Source: IDS-8 sp040902105
Lineage (GTDB): Bacteria; Pseudomonadota; Gammaproteobacteria; Steroidobacterales; Woeseiaceae
Direction: 5' to 3'
NCBI GenBank assembly: GCA_040902105.1
Contig: JBBDXW010000050.1
Location: forward strand, 1 to 64,000
DNA length: 64,000 nucleotides
Every line of letters starts with the position of its first letter. Within the stretch, counting starts at the first letter, position 1. A program made the position numbers and the translations under genes. The notes beneath the pieces are model-generated. The model was not told the DNA's origin. It did no database searches and saw nothing but the letters and a program-made list of their open reading frames with translations. Shown piece by piece: positions 44,347 to 54,007 of the stretch.

Positions 44347-44524
44347 AAGGCAACCTGCTGATAACCCAGGTTCGGTGCGTCCCGTTTTCGATCACTGCGT
44401 TCCATTTTCGGACACTTTGCAGTTCCAAACGCCCCGCTGATGCCCGCAATTGCTGTATCCCGATCTGGCACGCTCCGTGCATTGCACCGCGTGGATCATG
44501 CAAGCGACGCGCGGTACAAACTGA

Positions 44525-45778
44525 ATGGACTTCGTCCGGGACGACCTGAAACAAAAGCGCAAGCGCCGCCGCTGGAGCTATTCGGCGGCCGCGGCCACGG
44601 GCGTGCTGGCGCTCGGCATTTTTCTCGCCACGCTGGAACCGGCTGCGCCGTCGGTCGAGCGTGCTGCGCTCTATATCGACACCGTCGAGCGCGGCGAGAT
44701 GCTGCTGCAGGTGCGCGGCCCGGGCGTGCTGGTGCCGAGCGAGATTCGCTGGATAGCGGCGGCCAGCGAAGCGCGCGTGGACCGGGTGGTGGTCAAGCCG
44801 GGCGCCTCGGTCACCGCCGACACGGTGCTGGTCGAAATGAGCAACCCGGAACTGGAGCAACAGGTCTTCGAAGTCCGTGCCGAAGTCACCGCCGCCGAAG
44901 CCGACTACGCCGCGCTCGAGGTGCAGTTGCGATCGGAAGTGCTGAACCAGCGCGCCGTGATCGCCGCCGCCAACGCGGAATACGAAGGTACCCGAATGGA
45001 GGCGGAGGCGCGGGCCCAGGTCGCGGCGCAAGGCATTATTCCCGCCGTTGACTATCGCCGGGTGGAACTGGCCGCCGAACAATTGAAGGTGCGCCTCGAC
45101 GTCGAGCGCGAGCGCATCAAGTACCTGCAGGACTCGCTGGACGCCCGCCTGCGAGCGGCGCGCGCCCGGATAGAACAACAGGAGCAGAACCTTGCAATGC
45201 GCGAAGGACTGTTTGCAAACCTTCAGGTCCGCGCCGGCATCGAAGGAGTATTGCAGGCACTGGAAGTCGAGGCCGGCCAGCGAGTTGTGCCGGGAGCGAA
45301 TATCGCGCGCGTTGCCCGTCCGGATGAACTCATGGCCGAACTGCGCATTGCCGAGACGCAGGCGAAAGACATCCGCGTAAGCCAGGTCGTCGAGATCGAC
45401 ACGCGCAACGGCACTGTCGAAGGACGCGTGACGCGTATCGACCCGGCCGTCACCAGCGGCACTGTGCAGGTGGACGTCGAAATCGTCGGCGAGTTGCCGC
45501 CCGGAGCGCGTCCGGACCTGTCGGTGGATGGAACCATTCTTATCGAGCGCCTGGAAAACGTGCTGCACGTCGGCCGTCCCGCCTACGGCCAGCCGGGCTC
45601 GACCTTGCGGCTGTTCCGCCTGAATGCGGAATCCGGGATGGCCGTACGCGTGCCGGTGACGCTCGGCAAGGTTTCGGTCAACCGTGTGCAGATTCTGGAA
45701 GGCCTGAGCGAAGGCGAACGCGTGGTGCTGTCCGATACCTCGCAATGGGACGATCACGATCGCATCGAACTGAACTGA
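44525..45778 (+). CDS. HlyD/MacA-like periplasmic adaptor of an ABC exporter
   Basis: 417 residues: an N-terminal basic stretch and membrane anchor (YSAAAATGVLALGIFLATL), a lipoyl-like half (VKPGASVTADTVLVEM), a long coiled coil (residues ~110-235, rich in Glu/Ala/Arg, with RARIEQQEQNLAMREGLF), the second lipoyl half (IEGVLQALEVEAGQRVVPG) and a C-terminal beta-barrel domain. Adaptors of this kind link an inner-membrane ABC permease to a TolC-type channel; no TolC gene is present here. It heads the ABC operon, 21 bases before the ATPase gene. Confidence 0.92.
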   Translation: MDFVRDDLKQKRKRRRWSYSAAAATGVLALGIFLATLEPAAPSVERAALYIDTVERGEMLLQVRGPGVLVPSEIRWIAAASEARVDRVVVKPGASVTADTVLVEMSNPELEQQVFEVRAEVTAAEADYAALEVQLRSEVLNQRAVIAAANAEYEGTRMEAEARAQVAAQGIIPAVDYRRVELAAEQLKVRLDVERERIKYLQDSLDARLRAARARIEQQEQNLAMREGLFANLQVRAGIEGVLQALEVEAGQRVVPGANIARVARPDELMAELRIAETQAKDIRVSQVVEIDTRNGTVEGRVTRIDPAVTSGTVQVDVEIVGELPPGARPDLSVDGTILIERLENVLHVGRPAYGQPGSTLRLFRLNAESGMAVRVPVTLGKVSVNRVQILEGLSEGERVVLSDTSQWDDHDRIELN

Positions 45779-45799
45779 CATAGATAAGGGGAAAAAAGA

Positions 45800-46540
<741 letters not shown>

Positions 46541-46541
46541 C

Positions 46542-46616
46542 TGTAGGAGCCCGCCATTGCGGGCGACTGCCACGGTCATTGACCAAGATGGTCGCCCGCA
46601 ATGGCGGGCTCCTACA
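46542..46616. repeat. REP/BIME-like inverted pair inside the ABC operon, TGTAGGAGCCCGC type
   Basis: TGTAGGAGCCCGCCATTGCG at the left mirrors CGCAATGGCGGGCTCCTACA at the right, 75 bases in all, beginning one base after the ATPase stop codon and ending 28 bases before the first permease. It shares its right half with 26755-26847. The position suggests it modulates ATPase versus permease mRNA levels. Confidence 0.85.
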
Positions 46617-46644
46617 AGGCGGCAGAAAGTGGGGGTAAGAAAGA

Positions 46645-49113
46645 ATGAGCGGTATTCTCGATGATTTTCGTTTCGCGTTTCGCGCGCTTCGCGCCAGGCC
46701 CGGCTTCGTGATCGCCGCCGTGCTGACGCTCGCGCTCGGCATCGGCGCGAATACGGCGATATTCAGCGTGATCAATGCGTTCATGCTGAAGCCCCTGCCG
46801 TATCCGGATGGCGAACGGCTGGTCGAAGTACACAACACCTATCCGGGCAACGGACTCGAGAACGCGGGCGTCTCCATCCCCGATTTCATCGATCGACGCG
46901 AACAGGCCGCGGCGCTCGCCGACACGGGGCTTTTTACCTGGAACTCGTTCAATCTCGCGGTGAGCGGTACGCCCGAGCGCCTGACCGGCCTGGTGGCGAC
47001 GCCGTCGCTGTTCTCCACCTTGCAGGTTCCGCCTGTAATAGGCCGTGCCTTCACCGCGGACGAAGCGATTCCGGGCAACGAGAAAGTCGTCCTTCTCACC
47101 TACGAGCTGTGGCAGAACCGCTTCAACGGCGACCGCAACATCGCAGGCAGCGATATCCGGCTGAATGGCGAGCAGTACCGGGTCGTCGGCGTGATGCCGG
47201 AAGGATTCTCGTTTCCGAATCGTGACATCGAGCTCTACGTGCCGTTCGCGTTCACGACGGAACAGATGTCCGACGAATCGCGGGGCAATGAATTTTCGAT
47301 GAGCATCGGCCGGCTTGCTCCGGGCTCCACGGTTGCGCAACTGGACGCGCAAATGGATTCGATCGTGCAGTCGAACAAGGATCGATTCGTCGGCATATCC
47401 GAGCGCGCCGCGGGCTACGTCGACTTTCTCGAGCGCAGCGGCTTCACCGGGCGCGCGCAGTCCTGGCGCGATTACCTGGTTGGTGATGTCCAGACAACCT
47501 TGCTGGTTTTGCAAGGAGTGGTCGTATTCGTGCTGCTGATTGCCTGCGCGAATGTGGCGAATCTCATGCTCGCGCGCGTGCTCGGCCGCGCGCGCGAACT
47601 CGCAGTGCGCTCGGCGGTCGGCGCGGAACGCAGACGCGTCGCGCGTCAGCTCGTGCTCGAGGGTGTTCTTCTCGGGCTGGCCGGCGGCGTGCTGGGGCTC
47701 ATTCTGTCGTTCATCATCATCCAGCTCATCGAAGTGTTCGGTATCGACCGCAGCTCGCAGAACTTCGATGTCGTCATCGATCCTTACGTCCTGCTGTTTG
47801 CGTTCCTGGTGTCGGTCGCGGCGGGTGTTGCGTTCAGTCTCATTTCCGTTTTTGCCGCCTGGCGCATGGACATGCAGCGGGTAATACGGGAAGGCGGCGG
47901 ACAGACGGCCAGTCGCGGTTCGCTTACGGCGCGAGGCGTTCTGGTGTCCTTCCAGGTAGCGCTCGCCGTGACGCTGCTGGTCGGAGCCGGATTGCTGTTG
48001 CGCAGTTTCCAGAATCTGCAGGAAGAGTCGCCCGGTTTCGATCCCGAGGGGGTGGTCGCGGTGCAACTCGAGCTCACAGGCCGCAATTACGAGGACAGCG
48101 AACAGCGGCTCGGCTTTCTGGACGGCATGCTGGCAAACATTCGCCAGCAGCCCGGAATGACTCAGGTTGCATTGACGGACGTGCTGCCGTTCAACTACGA
48201 CGGCGGGCAAGCCAGTTACAACGTCGAGGGTTACACGCAGGCATCGGGCGAAAGCCAGCCGCATGGGCACCGGCGCGTCGTCAGCGAGGATTACTTTCAG
48301 GCCATGGGTATTCCCCTGCTGCAAGGGCGTGCGTTCGACGCAGCCGTCGACGGAGTCGATTCGCCTCAAGCCGTCATCGTCGACGAATTGCTTGTCAGGA
48401 AATATTTCCGTGACGGGAATGCTCTTGGCCGGCGCATCAGCAGCGACGAGGATGAGAACGGCGATTCCGTATGGGCGACCATCGTCGGCGTGGTCGGTAC
48501 GATCAAGCATGACCGGCTGAACGAAACGACAAGCAAGGAAACGTACTTTTATTTTTCCCGACAGTCTGTCCCCGGCCGGGCTTCCGTGGTGGTACGCACA
48601 TCCTTGCCGCCGGCGACCGCCGGCCGGCAGATCCGCGAGGCGGTGCTGGTTGCCGATCCGGAACAGCCGGTGTTCGGCATGATGACCATGGACGAGCGCA
48701 TCGCGCGCTCGCTCGGCGAACAGCGCGCGCCGACGATGCTGTTGTCGATGTTCTCGGTGGTGGCGGTGCTGCTCGCGGTCGTCGGCATTTACGGGGTGTT
48801 GTCCTATTCCGTCGGCCAGCGCACCTCGGAGATCGGCGTGCGCATGGCGCTCGGTGCCGAAACCGGGAACGTGCTTGCGCTCGTGCTGGGACAAGGCGCC
48901 TGGTTGATCGGCGCGGGGCTGGTAACCGGCGTGCTGGCGGCGCTCGCGCTGACGCGCTTCCTCGGTTCACTTCTGTTCGGAATTTCGATGTTCGACCCGC
49001 TGACCTACGGCCTGGTGGCGCTGCTGCTGGTTGCCGTCGGTATCGCGGCCTGCGGCCTGCCGGCGTGGCGTGCGACACGCATCAGCCCGGTCGCCGCGTT
49101 GCGTTATGAATGA
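46645..49113 (+). CDS. ADOP-type ABC permease, array member 1
   Basis: 822 residues with duplicated MacB/FtsX architecture: N-terminal helix with LALGIGANTAIFSVIN (residues ~20-45), periplasmic domain to ~280, helices at ~285-315 (LLIACANVANLMLARVLGRAREL), ~340-365 and ~385-410, a second start helix ~435-460, second periplasmic domain to ~690, and three final helices ending with ATRISPVAALRYE. Such long permeases work with a separate MacB-type ATPase as mechanotransmission or peptide-export machines. GAAAGA precedes the ATG. Its end overlaps the next permease start by 8 bases. Confidence 0.93.
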   Translation: MSGILDDFRFAFRALRARPGFVIAAVLTLALGIGANTAIFSVINAFMLKPLPYPDGERLVEVHNTYPGNGLENAGVSIPDFIDRREQAAALADTGLFTWNSFNLAVSGTPERLTGLVATPSLFSTLQVPPVIGRAFTADEAIPGNEKVVLLTYELWQNRFNGDRNIAGSDIRLNGEQYRVVGVMPEGFSFPNRDIELYVPFAFTTEQMSDESRGNEFSMSIGRLAPGSTVAQLDAQMDSIVQSNKDRFVGISERAAGYVDFLERSGFTGRAQSWRDYLVGDVQTTLLVLQGVVVFVLLIACANVANLMLARVLGRARELAVRSAVGAERRRVARQLVLEGVLLGLAGGVLGLILSFIIIQLIEVFGIDRSSQNFDVVIDPYVLLFAFLVSVAAGVAFSLISVFAAWRMDMQRVIREGGGQTASRGSLTARGVLVSFQVALAVTLLVGAGLLLRSFQNLQEESPGFDPEGVVAVQLELTGRNYEDSEQRLGFLDGMLANIRQQPGMTQVALTDVLPFNYDGGQASYNVEGYTQASGESQPHGHRRVVSEDYFQAMGIPLLQGRAFDAAVDGVDSPQAVIVDELLVRKYFRDGNALGRRISSDEDENGDSVWATIVGVVGTIKHDRLNETTSKETYFYFSRQSVPGRASVVVRTSLPPATAGRQIREAVLVADPEQPVFGMMTMDERIARSLGEQRAPTMLLSMFSVVAVLLAVVGIYGVLSYSVGQRTSEIGVRMALGAETGNVLALVLGQGAWLIGAGLVTGVLAALALTRFLGSLLFGISMFDPLTYGLVALLLVAVGIAACGLPAWRATRISPVAALRYE

Positions 49114-51535
49114 GCGCCGGCACGTGATCTCTACATTCTCATTGGTGCTCTTTGAGATTCGTCAATCCGCGCGCCGCCTTGCCGCAAGTCCGGCTTACAG
49201 TGCCGGCGTTGTTGTCACGCTGGCACTCGCCATCGGAGCAGCCGCGGCGGTTTTTGCGCTGATCAATACGGTGCTGCTCACGCCGTTGCCGTATCCGGAT
49301 GCCGATCGGGTGATGTTGATCCGGAACCACAACGCAGAGGGCGAGTGGAACACCTCGGTTGTCGATTTTCAGGGGATCGCGGCCCAGAACACCAGTTTCG
49401 AAGCGATCGCCGCGATGCAGCCTGCAGATCTGATCCTCACCGGCGGCGCACAGCCGCAATGGGTCAGCGCTCGTCGGGTCACCGCGGATTTCTTTTCCGT
49501 GATGGCCGTAACTCCGGCCCGCGGTCGCGGATTTCGTCCCGGCGAAGACCGGCCGGGCGCGGCGCCGGTCGTGGTGCTGGGCCATGCGTTCGCCGAGCGC
49601 CAGTTCGGCGAACGGACGGATGTCGTCGGCGAAACCATCAACCTCGACGGCATCGCCTACACGGTCGTCGGCATCTTGCCGCCCGGGGTCGATGAGCTGC
49701 CCGGTATGCGCGCGGACCTGTGGCCCGCGATGCAGCTCGCCGAGCCGAGCCGGCGCGGGCCGTTTCTCCTGAATACGGTGGCGCGCCTGAAGCCCGGCGT
49801 GGACGTGGCGCGCGCGGCGGACGACCTGTCCGTGATCAGCCGGCGCGTCTTCCCGCTCTGGCAAACGGGCTTCCCGGACGAGACAGCGAGCCTGACGCTC
49901 CGATCCCTGCGCTCCGCGATTGTCGGCGATGCCGGCGATTTCCTGTGGATCGCGTTCGGCGCGGTGCTGGTGGTGCTGCTGATTGCGCTGGCAAATATCG
50001 CGAACCTGGTGCTGATGCGCGCATCGGAACGGTCGCAGGCGCTTGCCGTGCGCGCCGCTCTGGGCGCCAGCCGGCAACGGCTTGCGCGCCTCTCCATTAT
50101 CGAGAGCCTGCTCCTTTGCCTGTCGGGCGCGGCGGCCGGGATCGGTCTGGCGGCGCTGTTGCTCGAGTTGTACCGCGCGCTGGGTCCCGAGTTACCGCGA
50201 CTGGCTGAAGTGGCGATCGACCGTGAAGTGCTGGCGTTCGCGGGGATCACCGGCCTGGCAAGCGGCATCGTCTTCGGCACCATCCCGCTCCTGTTCGGCG
50301 GTGCAGGCAACGGCAGCCGGCTGTTGCACAAGACGCAGAATGCAAGCGCGGGCAAAGGGCAACAATGGGTCCGCAACGCATTGGTGGCACTTGAGTTTGC
50401 CTTCGCGTTGCCCTTGCTGATCGCCGCCGGACTGCTCGTCAACAGCCTGATCCAGTTGCAGCGGGTCGATCCCGGATTCGAAGCCGATCACGTACTGACC
50501 GCGCACCTTCGTTTGCTGGAGACGAACCATCCTGATGTCGCGGCTCGCCTGCGGTTCTGGGAACGGGCATTGCCGGAGCTTCGGAACATGCCAGGCGTGG
50601 CTGCCGCAGGCCTGGCGACCGGCGTGCCGCCCGACAATCCCGGCACGTTCAACAATTTCGACCTGGTCGGCCGCCCGGCGGCGCAGGGCAGTCAGCCGAT
50701 GTCCCCCTGGACCGCCGTGACGCCGGGTTTCTTCGAGTCGCTCGGCGTACGCCTGGTGGACGGGCGCGGGTTCGATGCGCGCGACACGCCGGATTCATTG
50801 CCGGCCGTGCTGGTCAGCGAGACGTGGGCGAAACGTTATTTCCCCGGCGAATCCGCGGTCGGTAAGCAGCTGTTCGAAGGCGGCGACACGGCTGAGCCCG
50901 TCACCGTGGTGGGTGTCGTCAGCGACGTGAAGTTCGATGGACTCGGGAATCCGGGTGAAAGCGTTTATGCACCGATAAGCCAGGGGTGGGAGAACAACCC
51001 GATCTACCTGTATCTGCGTACCGGTCCGGAACCGCTGGCGTTGGTCGAGACGCTGTGGACGACGCTGCGGCGTCTGGATCCGTTGCTGGTGCCGGCCGAC
51101 GTCACCCCGTTGGAAAGCCGTCTGCGCAATTCCCTGAGCGACCAGCGTCACTGGGCCGTGGTGATCGCAGGCTTTGCCTTGTCGGCCGTGTTGCTGTCGG
51201 CGGTCGGCGTGTTCGGCGTGCTGGCTTACTACGTATCTCGCCAGTACAGGGAAATCGGCATCCGCCTGGCGCTCGGCGCGGACGCTCGACGAATCCTCGG
51301 GATGGTCGTACGACGCGGCTTCGGCTCGGCGCTGGTCGGCATGCTGGCCGGCGTCGTCCTCGCGCAGTTCCTGACCCGCAGCCTCGAGTCTCTGCTGTTC
51401 GAAGTGGAACGGATCGACCCGCTTGTCGTGGTTGCAGGCTCCGTGTTGCTGGCGGGGATTGCGCTCGCCGCCTGTTGGCTTCCGGCGCGGCGCGCTGCGC
51501 GGATCGATCCGATGGAAGCATTGCGTTATGAGTGA
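49106..51535 (+). CDS. ADOP-type ABC permease, array member 2
   Basis: 809 residues from the ATG that overlaps the previous stop. The N-terminus FEIRQSARRLAASPAYS and LALAIGAAAAVFALINTVLL replaces the usual GIGANTAIFS, then LLIALANIANLVLMRASERSQALAVRAALGAS marks the first FtsX block, LLIAAGLLVNSLIQLQRVDPGF the central helix, and VGVFGVLAYYVSRQYREIGIRLALGA the last block, ending RIDPMEALRYE. Architecture and length equal member 1. The FEIRQSARRLA start matches the vestige at 58937. Confidence 0.92.
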   Translation: MNERRHVISTFSLVLFEIRQSARRLAASPAYSAGVVVTLALAIGAAAAVFALINTVLLTPLPYPDADRVMLIRNHNAEGEWNTSVVDFQGIAAQNTSFEAIAAMQPADLILTGGAQPQWVSARRVTADFFSVMAVTPARGRGFRPGEDRPGAAPVVVLGHAFAERQFGERTDVVGETINLDGIAYTVVGILPPGVDELPGMRADLWPAMQLAEPSRRGPFLLNTVARLKPGVDVARAADDLSVISRRVFPLWQTGFPDETASLTLRSLRSAIVGDAGDFLWIAFGAVLVVLLIALANIANLVLMRASERSQALAVRAALGASRQRLARLSIIESLLLCLSGAAAGIGLAALLLELYRALGPELPRLAEVAIDREVLAFAGITGLASGIVFGTIPLLFGGAGNGSRLLHKTQNASAGKGQQWVRNALVALEFAFALPLLIAAGLLVNSLIQLQRVDPGFEADHVLTAHLRLLETNHPDVAARLRFWERALPELRNMPGVAAAGLATGVPPDNPGTFNNFDLVGRPAAQGSQPMSPWTAVTPGFFESLGVRLVDGRGFDARDTPDSLPAVLVSETWAKRYFPGESAVGKQLFEGGDTAEPVTVVGVVSDVKFDGLGNPGESVYAPISQGWENNPIYLYLRTGPEPLALVETLWTTLRRLDPLLVPADVTPLESRLRNSLSDQRHWAVVIAGFALSAVLLSAVGVFGVLAYYVSRQYREIGIRLALGADARRILGMVVRRGFGSALVGMLAGVVLAQFLTRSLESLLFEVERIDPLVVVAGSVLLAGIALAACWLPARRAARIDPMEALRYE

Positions 51536-51583
51536 GTACAACAAGGCGAACGGAATCTGAGCCGCTGGAAGGGGAGATCAGGC

Positions 51584-54004
51584 ATGCAGGCAATATTTCA
51601 TGAAATCCGCCAGGCCCTGAGCCAGCTGCGGCACAGCCTCGCGTTCACCGCGCTGGCGGTGGCAATTCTGGGGCTGGGCCTCGGCGCTACCTTGTACATG
51701 TTCACGGTCGTGAAGTCGTACATGCTCACGCCGCTGCCGTTTCCGCACGCGGAGCGCATCATGCATCTCGAGGCTGCGAATCTGCTGCAAGGCTTCGACA
51801 GCATGGAAATCTCGCAGCACGACTTCGTAGATTGGCGCCGCGAGCAGACGAGCTTCGAGGACCTGGCGGCATTCTACGCCGCCACCGTGAATCTCTCCGA
51901 TGGCGAGTTGGCGGAGCGTTTCGAAGGCTCGTTCATTTCGCCGTCCGCGTTCGATATCGTGCAGGTCAAGGCGCACCTCGGCCGCACCCTGTCGCCCGCG
52001 GACGCGGAGCCGGGGGCACAACCGGTCATAGTGCTGGGGTATGACGTCTGGCTGAATCGTTATAACGGCGATCCGGCCATTGTCGGCGAGACGATTCGCG
52101 TCAACGGCGTGGCTACGACGGTTGTCGGCGTCATGCCGGAAGGATTTCGCTTTCCGCTCATTCAGGAAGTATGGCTGCCGTTGCAGATTGACCTGACGAA
52201 GTTTCCACGCGGCGAAGGCCTTACGCTGGAAGGGCTTGGCCGTCTGAAATCCGGCGTGACGCTGGATCAGGCGCGCGCCGAGTTCGCGAATATTGCCGCA
52301 GCGCTGGCGAAGCAATACAAAGAGAACGAAAATGTCACATCAGTGATCAAGCCGTTCCAGCACGAATACATTGCCGAGGAAGCGCGATCCATTATTTCCA
52401 CGATGTTTGTCGCCGTGCTGTTCGTGCTCCTCATCGCCTGCGCCAACGTCGCCAACCTGATCCTCGCCCGCACGGCGGCGCGGCAGAAAGACATTGCGTT
52501 GCGCGCCGCGCTCGGTGCCAGCCGCTGGCGCATCCTCGTGCACGTCCTGACCGAAAGCATCGTTCTGGCATCGGCTGGCGCGGTCATTGCCTGGTTTATT
52601 GCCGACGCGGGACTCGATCTCACCCATCGCGCATTCGTCGCCGCCGATATCCAGGAACCGTTCTGGATCGGTTTCGCCCTCGATTGGCGAGCGTTCCTGT
52701 TCGCTGTGTCTGCGGCCATCGCCGCCGGCGTCATCGCCGGTCTCGCGCCGGCCTTGCGCGCGACGAAAACGGACGTCAACGACTATCTGAAAGAAGGCTC
52801 CAAAGGCAGCGGCACATCCGCATCGAAGTTGAGCCGCACGCTCGTTACCGCGGAAATCGCGCTGTCCTGCATCCTGCTCGTCTGTTCAGGATTGATGATC
52901 CGCAGCGTCGTCAACCTGAACGCCCAGCCGCTCGGCATCGAGAATACGAACCTGCTGACGGGCCGCATCGGCCTGCCTGAACCGAAGTACCCGGACGCAG
53001 CGTCCCAGTATCGGTTCTTCGAGCAACTGAACGAACGCCTGAATGCCAGACCAGAGGCGCTGGGTGCCACCGTCGCGTACTCCTACCCCGGTATCGATGC
53101 CTGGATCATGCCTTACCGTACCCGGGCGATGGAGGTGCCGGAATCGGGGCAACTGCCGTGGGCGAATTACGCCGGCGTCATGAACAACTACGCCGACGTG
53201 CTCGGACTCGAGCTATTGCGCGGGCGCTGGTTCGACGCGCGCGAAAATGCCGCAAGCGAGCCGGTGGTCGTCATCGCCCAGGGGTTTGCACAGGAAGTTT
53301 TCCCGGATACGGATCCGATCGGTCAACAGATCATGATCGGCAACCCCGACAGCGAAGACTCCCGCTGGCATACGATTGTCGGCATCAGCGAAGAGGTGCT
53401 GATGGACGAACTGGACGATCCGTACTATCCGTCCGTATTCGTGCCGCTGGTACAGGCCCCACAACGCTTCCTGACCGTCGCCGTGCACACGCGCGGCAGC
53501 CCGCTTGCGTTTTCGCAAGCCTTGCGCGAAACCGTGCGGGAAATCGACAGGGACATTCCCGTTTACTGGGTGCGGACGCTGGACAACTGGATCTGGGCGG
53601 GCAATTTCACGTCGCGAATCGTTTCCCTATTGTTCGGGATTTTCGCGTTTATTGCAGTCGTTCTCTCGGCCGCCGGCATCTATGGCGTGCTCGCGTATTC
53701 GGTCAGCCAGCGTACCCGCGAGATCGGCATGCGCCGCGCGCTCGGCGCGCTCGACGGTCGCATTCTGAACATGGTCGTCGGGCAGGGCCTGTTGCAGCTC
53801 GGCGTCGGGCTCGGCATCGGACTGCTCGGCGCGGTCGGATTCGCGCGGCTGCTGGCGACCATGCTGCACGGCGTGTCGCCGTTCGACCCGTTCACTTTGT
53901 CCGTCGTTGCGCTGACGTTGTTCGTTGTGGCGTTCATTGCATCGCTGGTCCCGGCGTTGCGCGCCATGCGCGTTCATCCGATGGAGGCGCTGCGTTATGA
54001 GTAA
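51584..54004 (+). CDS. ADOP-type ABC permease, array member 3
   Basis: 806 residues; start after GGAAGGGGAGATCAGGC, a strong ribosome site. The first helix reads LGLGLGATLYMFTVVKSYML, another departure from GIGANTAIFS. First FtsX block LLIACANVANLILARTAARQKDIALRAALGAS, central helix ILLVCSGLMIRSVVNL, last block AAGIYGVLAYSVSQRTREIGMRRALGAL and ending AMRVHPMEALRYE. The two periplasmic domains differ clearly from members 1 and 2 in sequence. Only 3 bases separate it from member 4. Confidence 0.92.
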   Translation: MQAIFHEIRQALSQLRHSLAFTALAVAILGLGLGATLYMFTVVKSYMLTPLPFPHAERIMHLEAANLLQGFDSMEISQHDFVDWRREQTSFEDLAAFYAATVNLSDGELAERFEGSFISPSAFDIVQVKAHLGRTLSPADAEPGAQPVIVLGYDVWLNRYNGDPAIVGETIRVNGVATTVVGVMPEGFRFPLIQEVWLPLQIDLTKFPRGEGLTLEGLGRLKSGVTLDQARAEFANIAAALAKQYKENENVTSVIKPFQHEYIAEEARSIISTMFVAVLFVLLIACANVANLILARTAARQKDIALRAALGASRWRILVHVLTESIVLASAGAVIAWFIADAGLDLTHRAFVAADIQEPFWIGFALDWRAFLFAVSAAIAAGVIAGLAPALRATKTDVNDYLKEGSKGSGTSASKLSRTLVTAEIALSCILLVCSGLMIRSVVNLNAQPLGIENTNLLTGRIGLPEPKYPDAASQYRFFEQLNERLNARPEALGATVAYSYPGIDAWIMPYRTRAMEVPESGQLPWANYAGVMNNYADVLGLELLRGRWFDARENAASEPVVVIAQGFAQEVFPDTDPIGQQIMIGNPDSEDSRWHTIVGISEEVLMDELDDPYYPSVFVPLVQAPQRFLTVAVHTRGSPLAFSQALRETVREIDRDIPVYWVRTLDNWIWAGNFTSRIVSLLFGIFAFIAVVLSAAGIYGVLAYSVSQRTREIGMRRALGALDGRILNMVVGQGLLQLGVGLGIGLLGAVGFARLLATMLHGVSPFDPFTLSVVALTLFVVAFIASLVPALRAMRVHPMEALRYE

Positions 54005-54007
54005 CCT

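Noticed and set aside
46612..48894. 760-residue open frame antisense to permease member 1
   Set aside because: His/Arg/Asp-rich translation without any domain, exactly opposite a well-supported permease; a GC-driven shadow.
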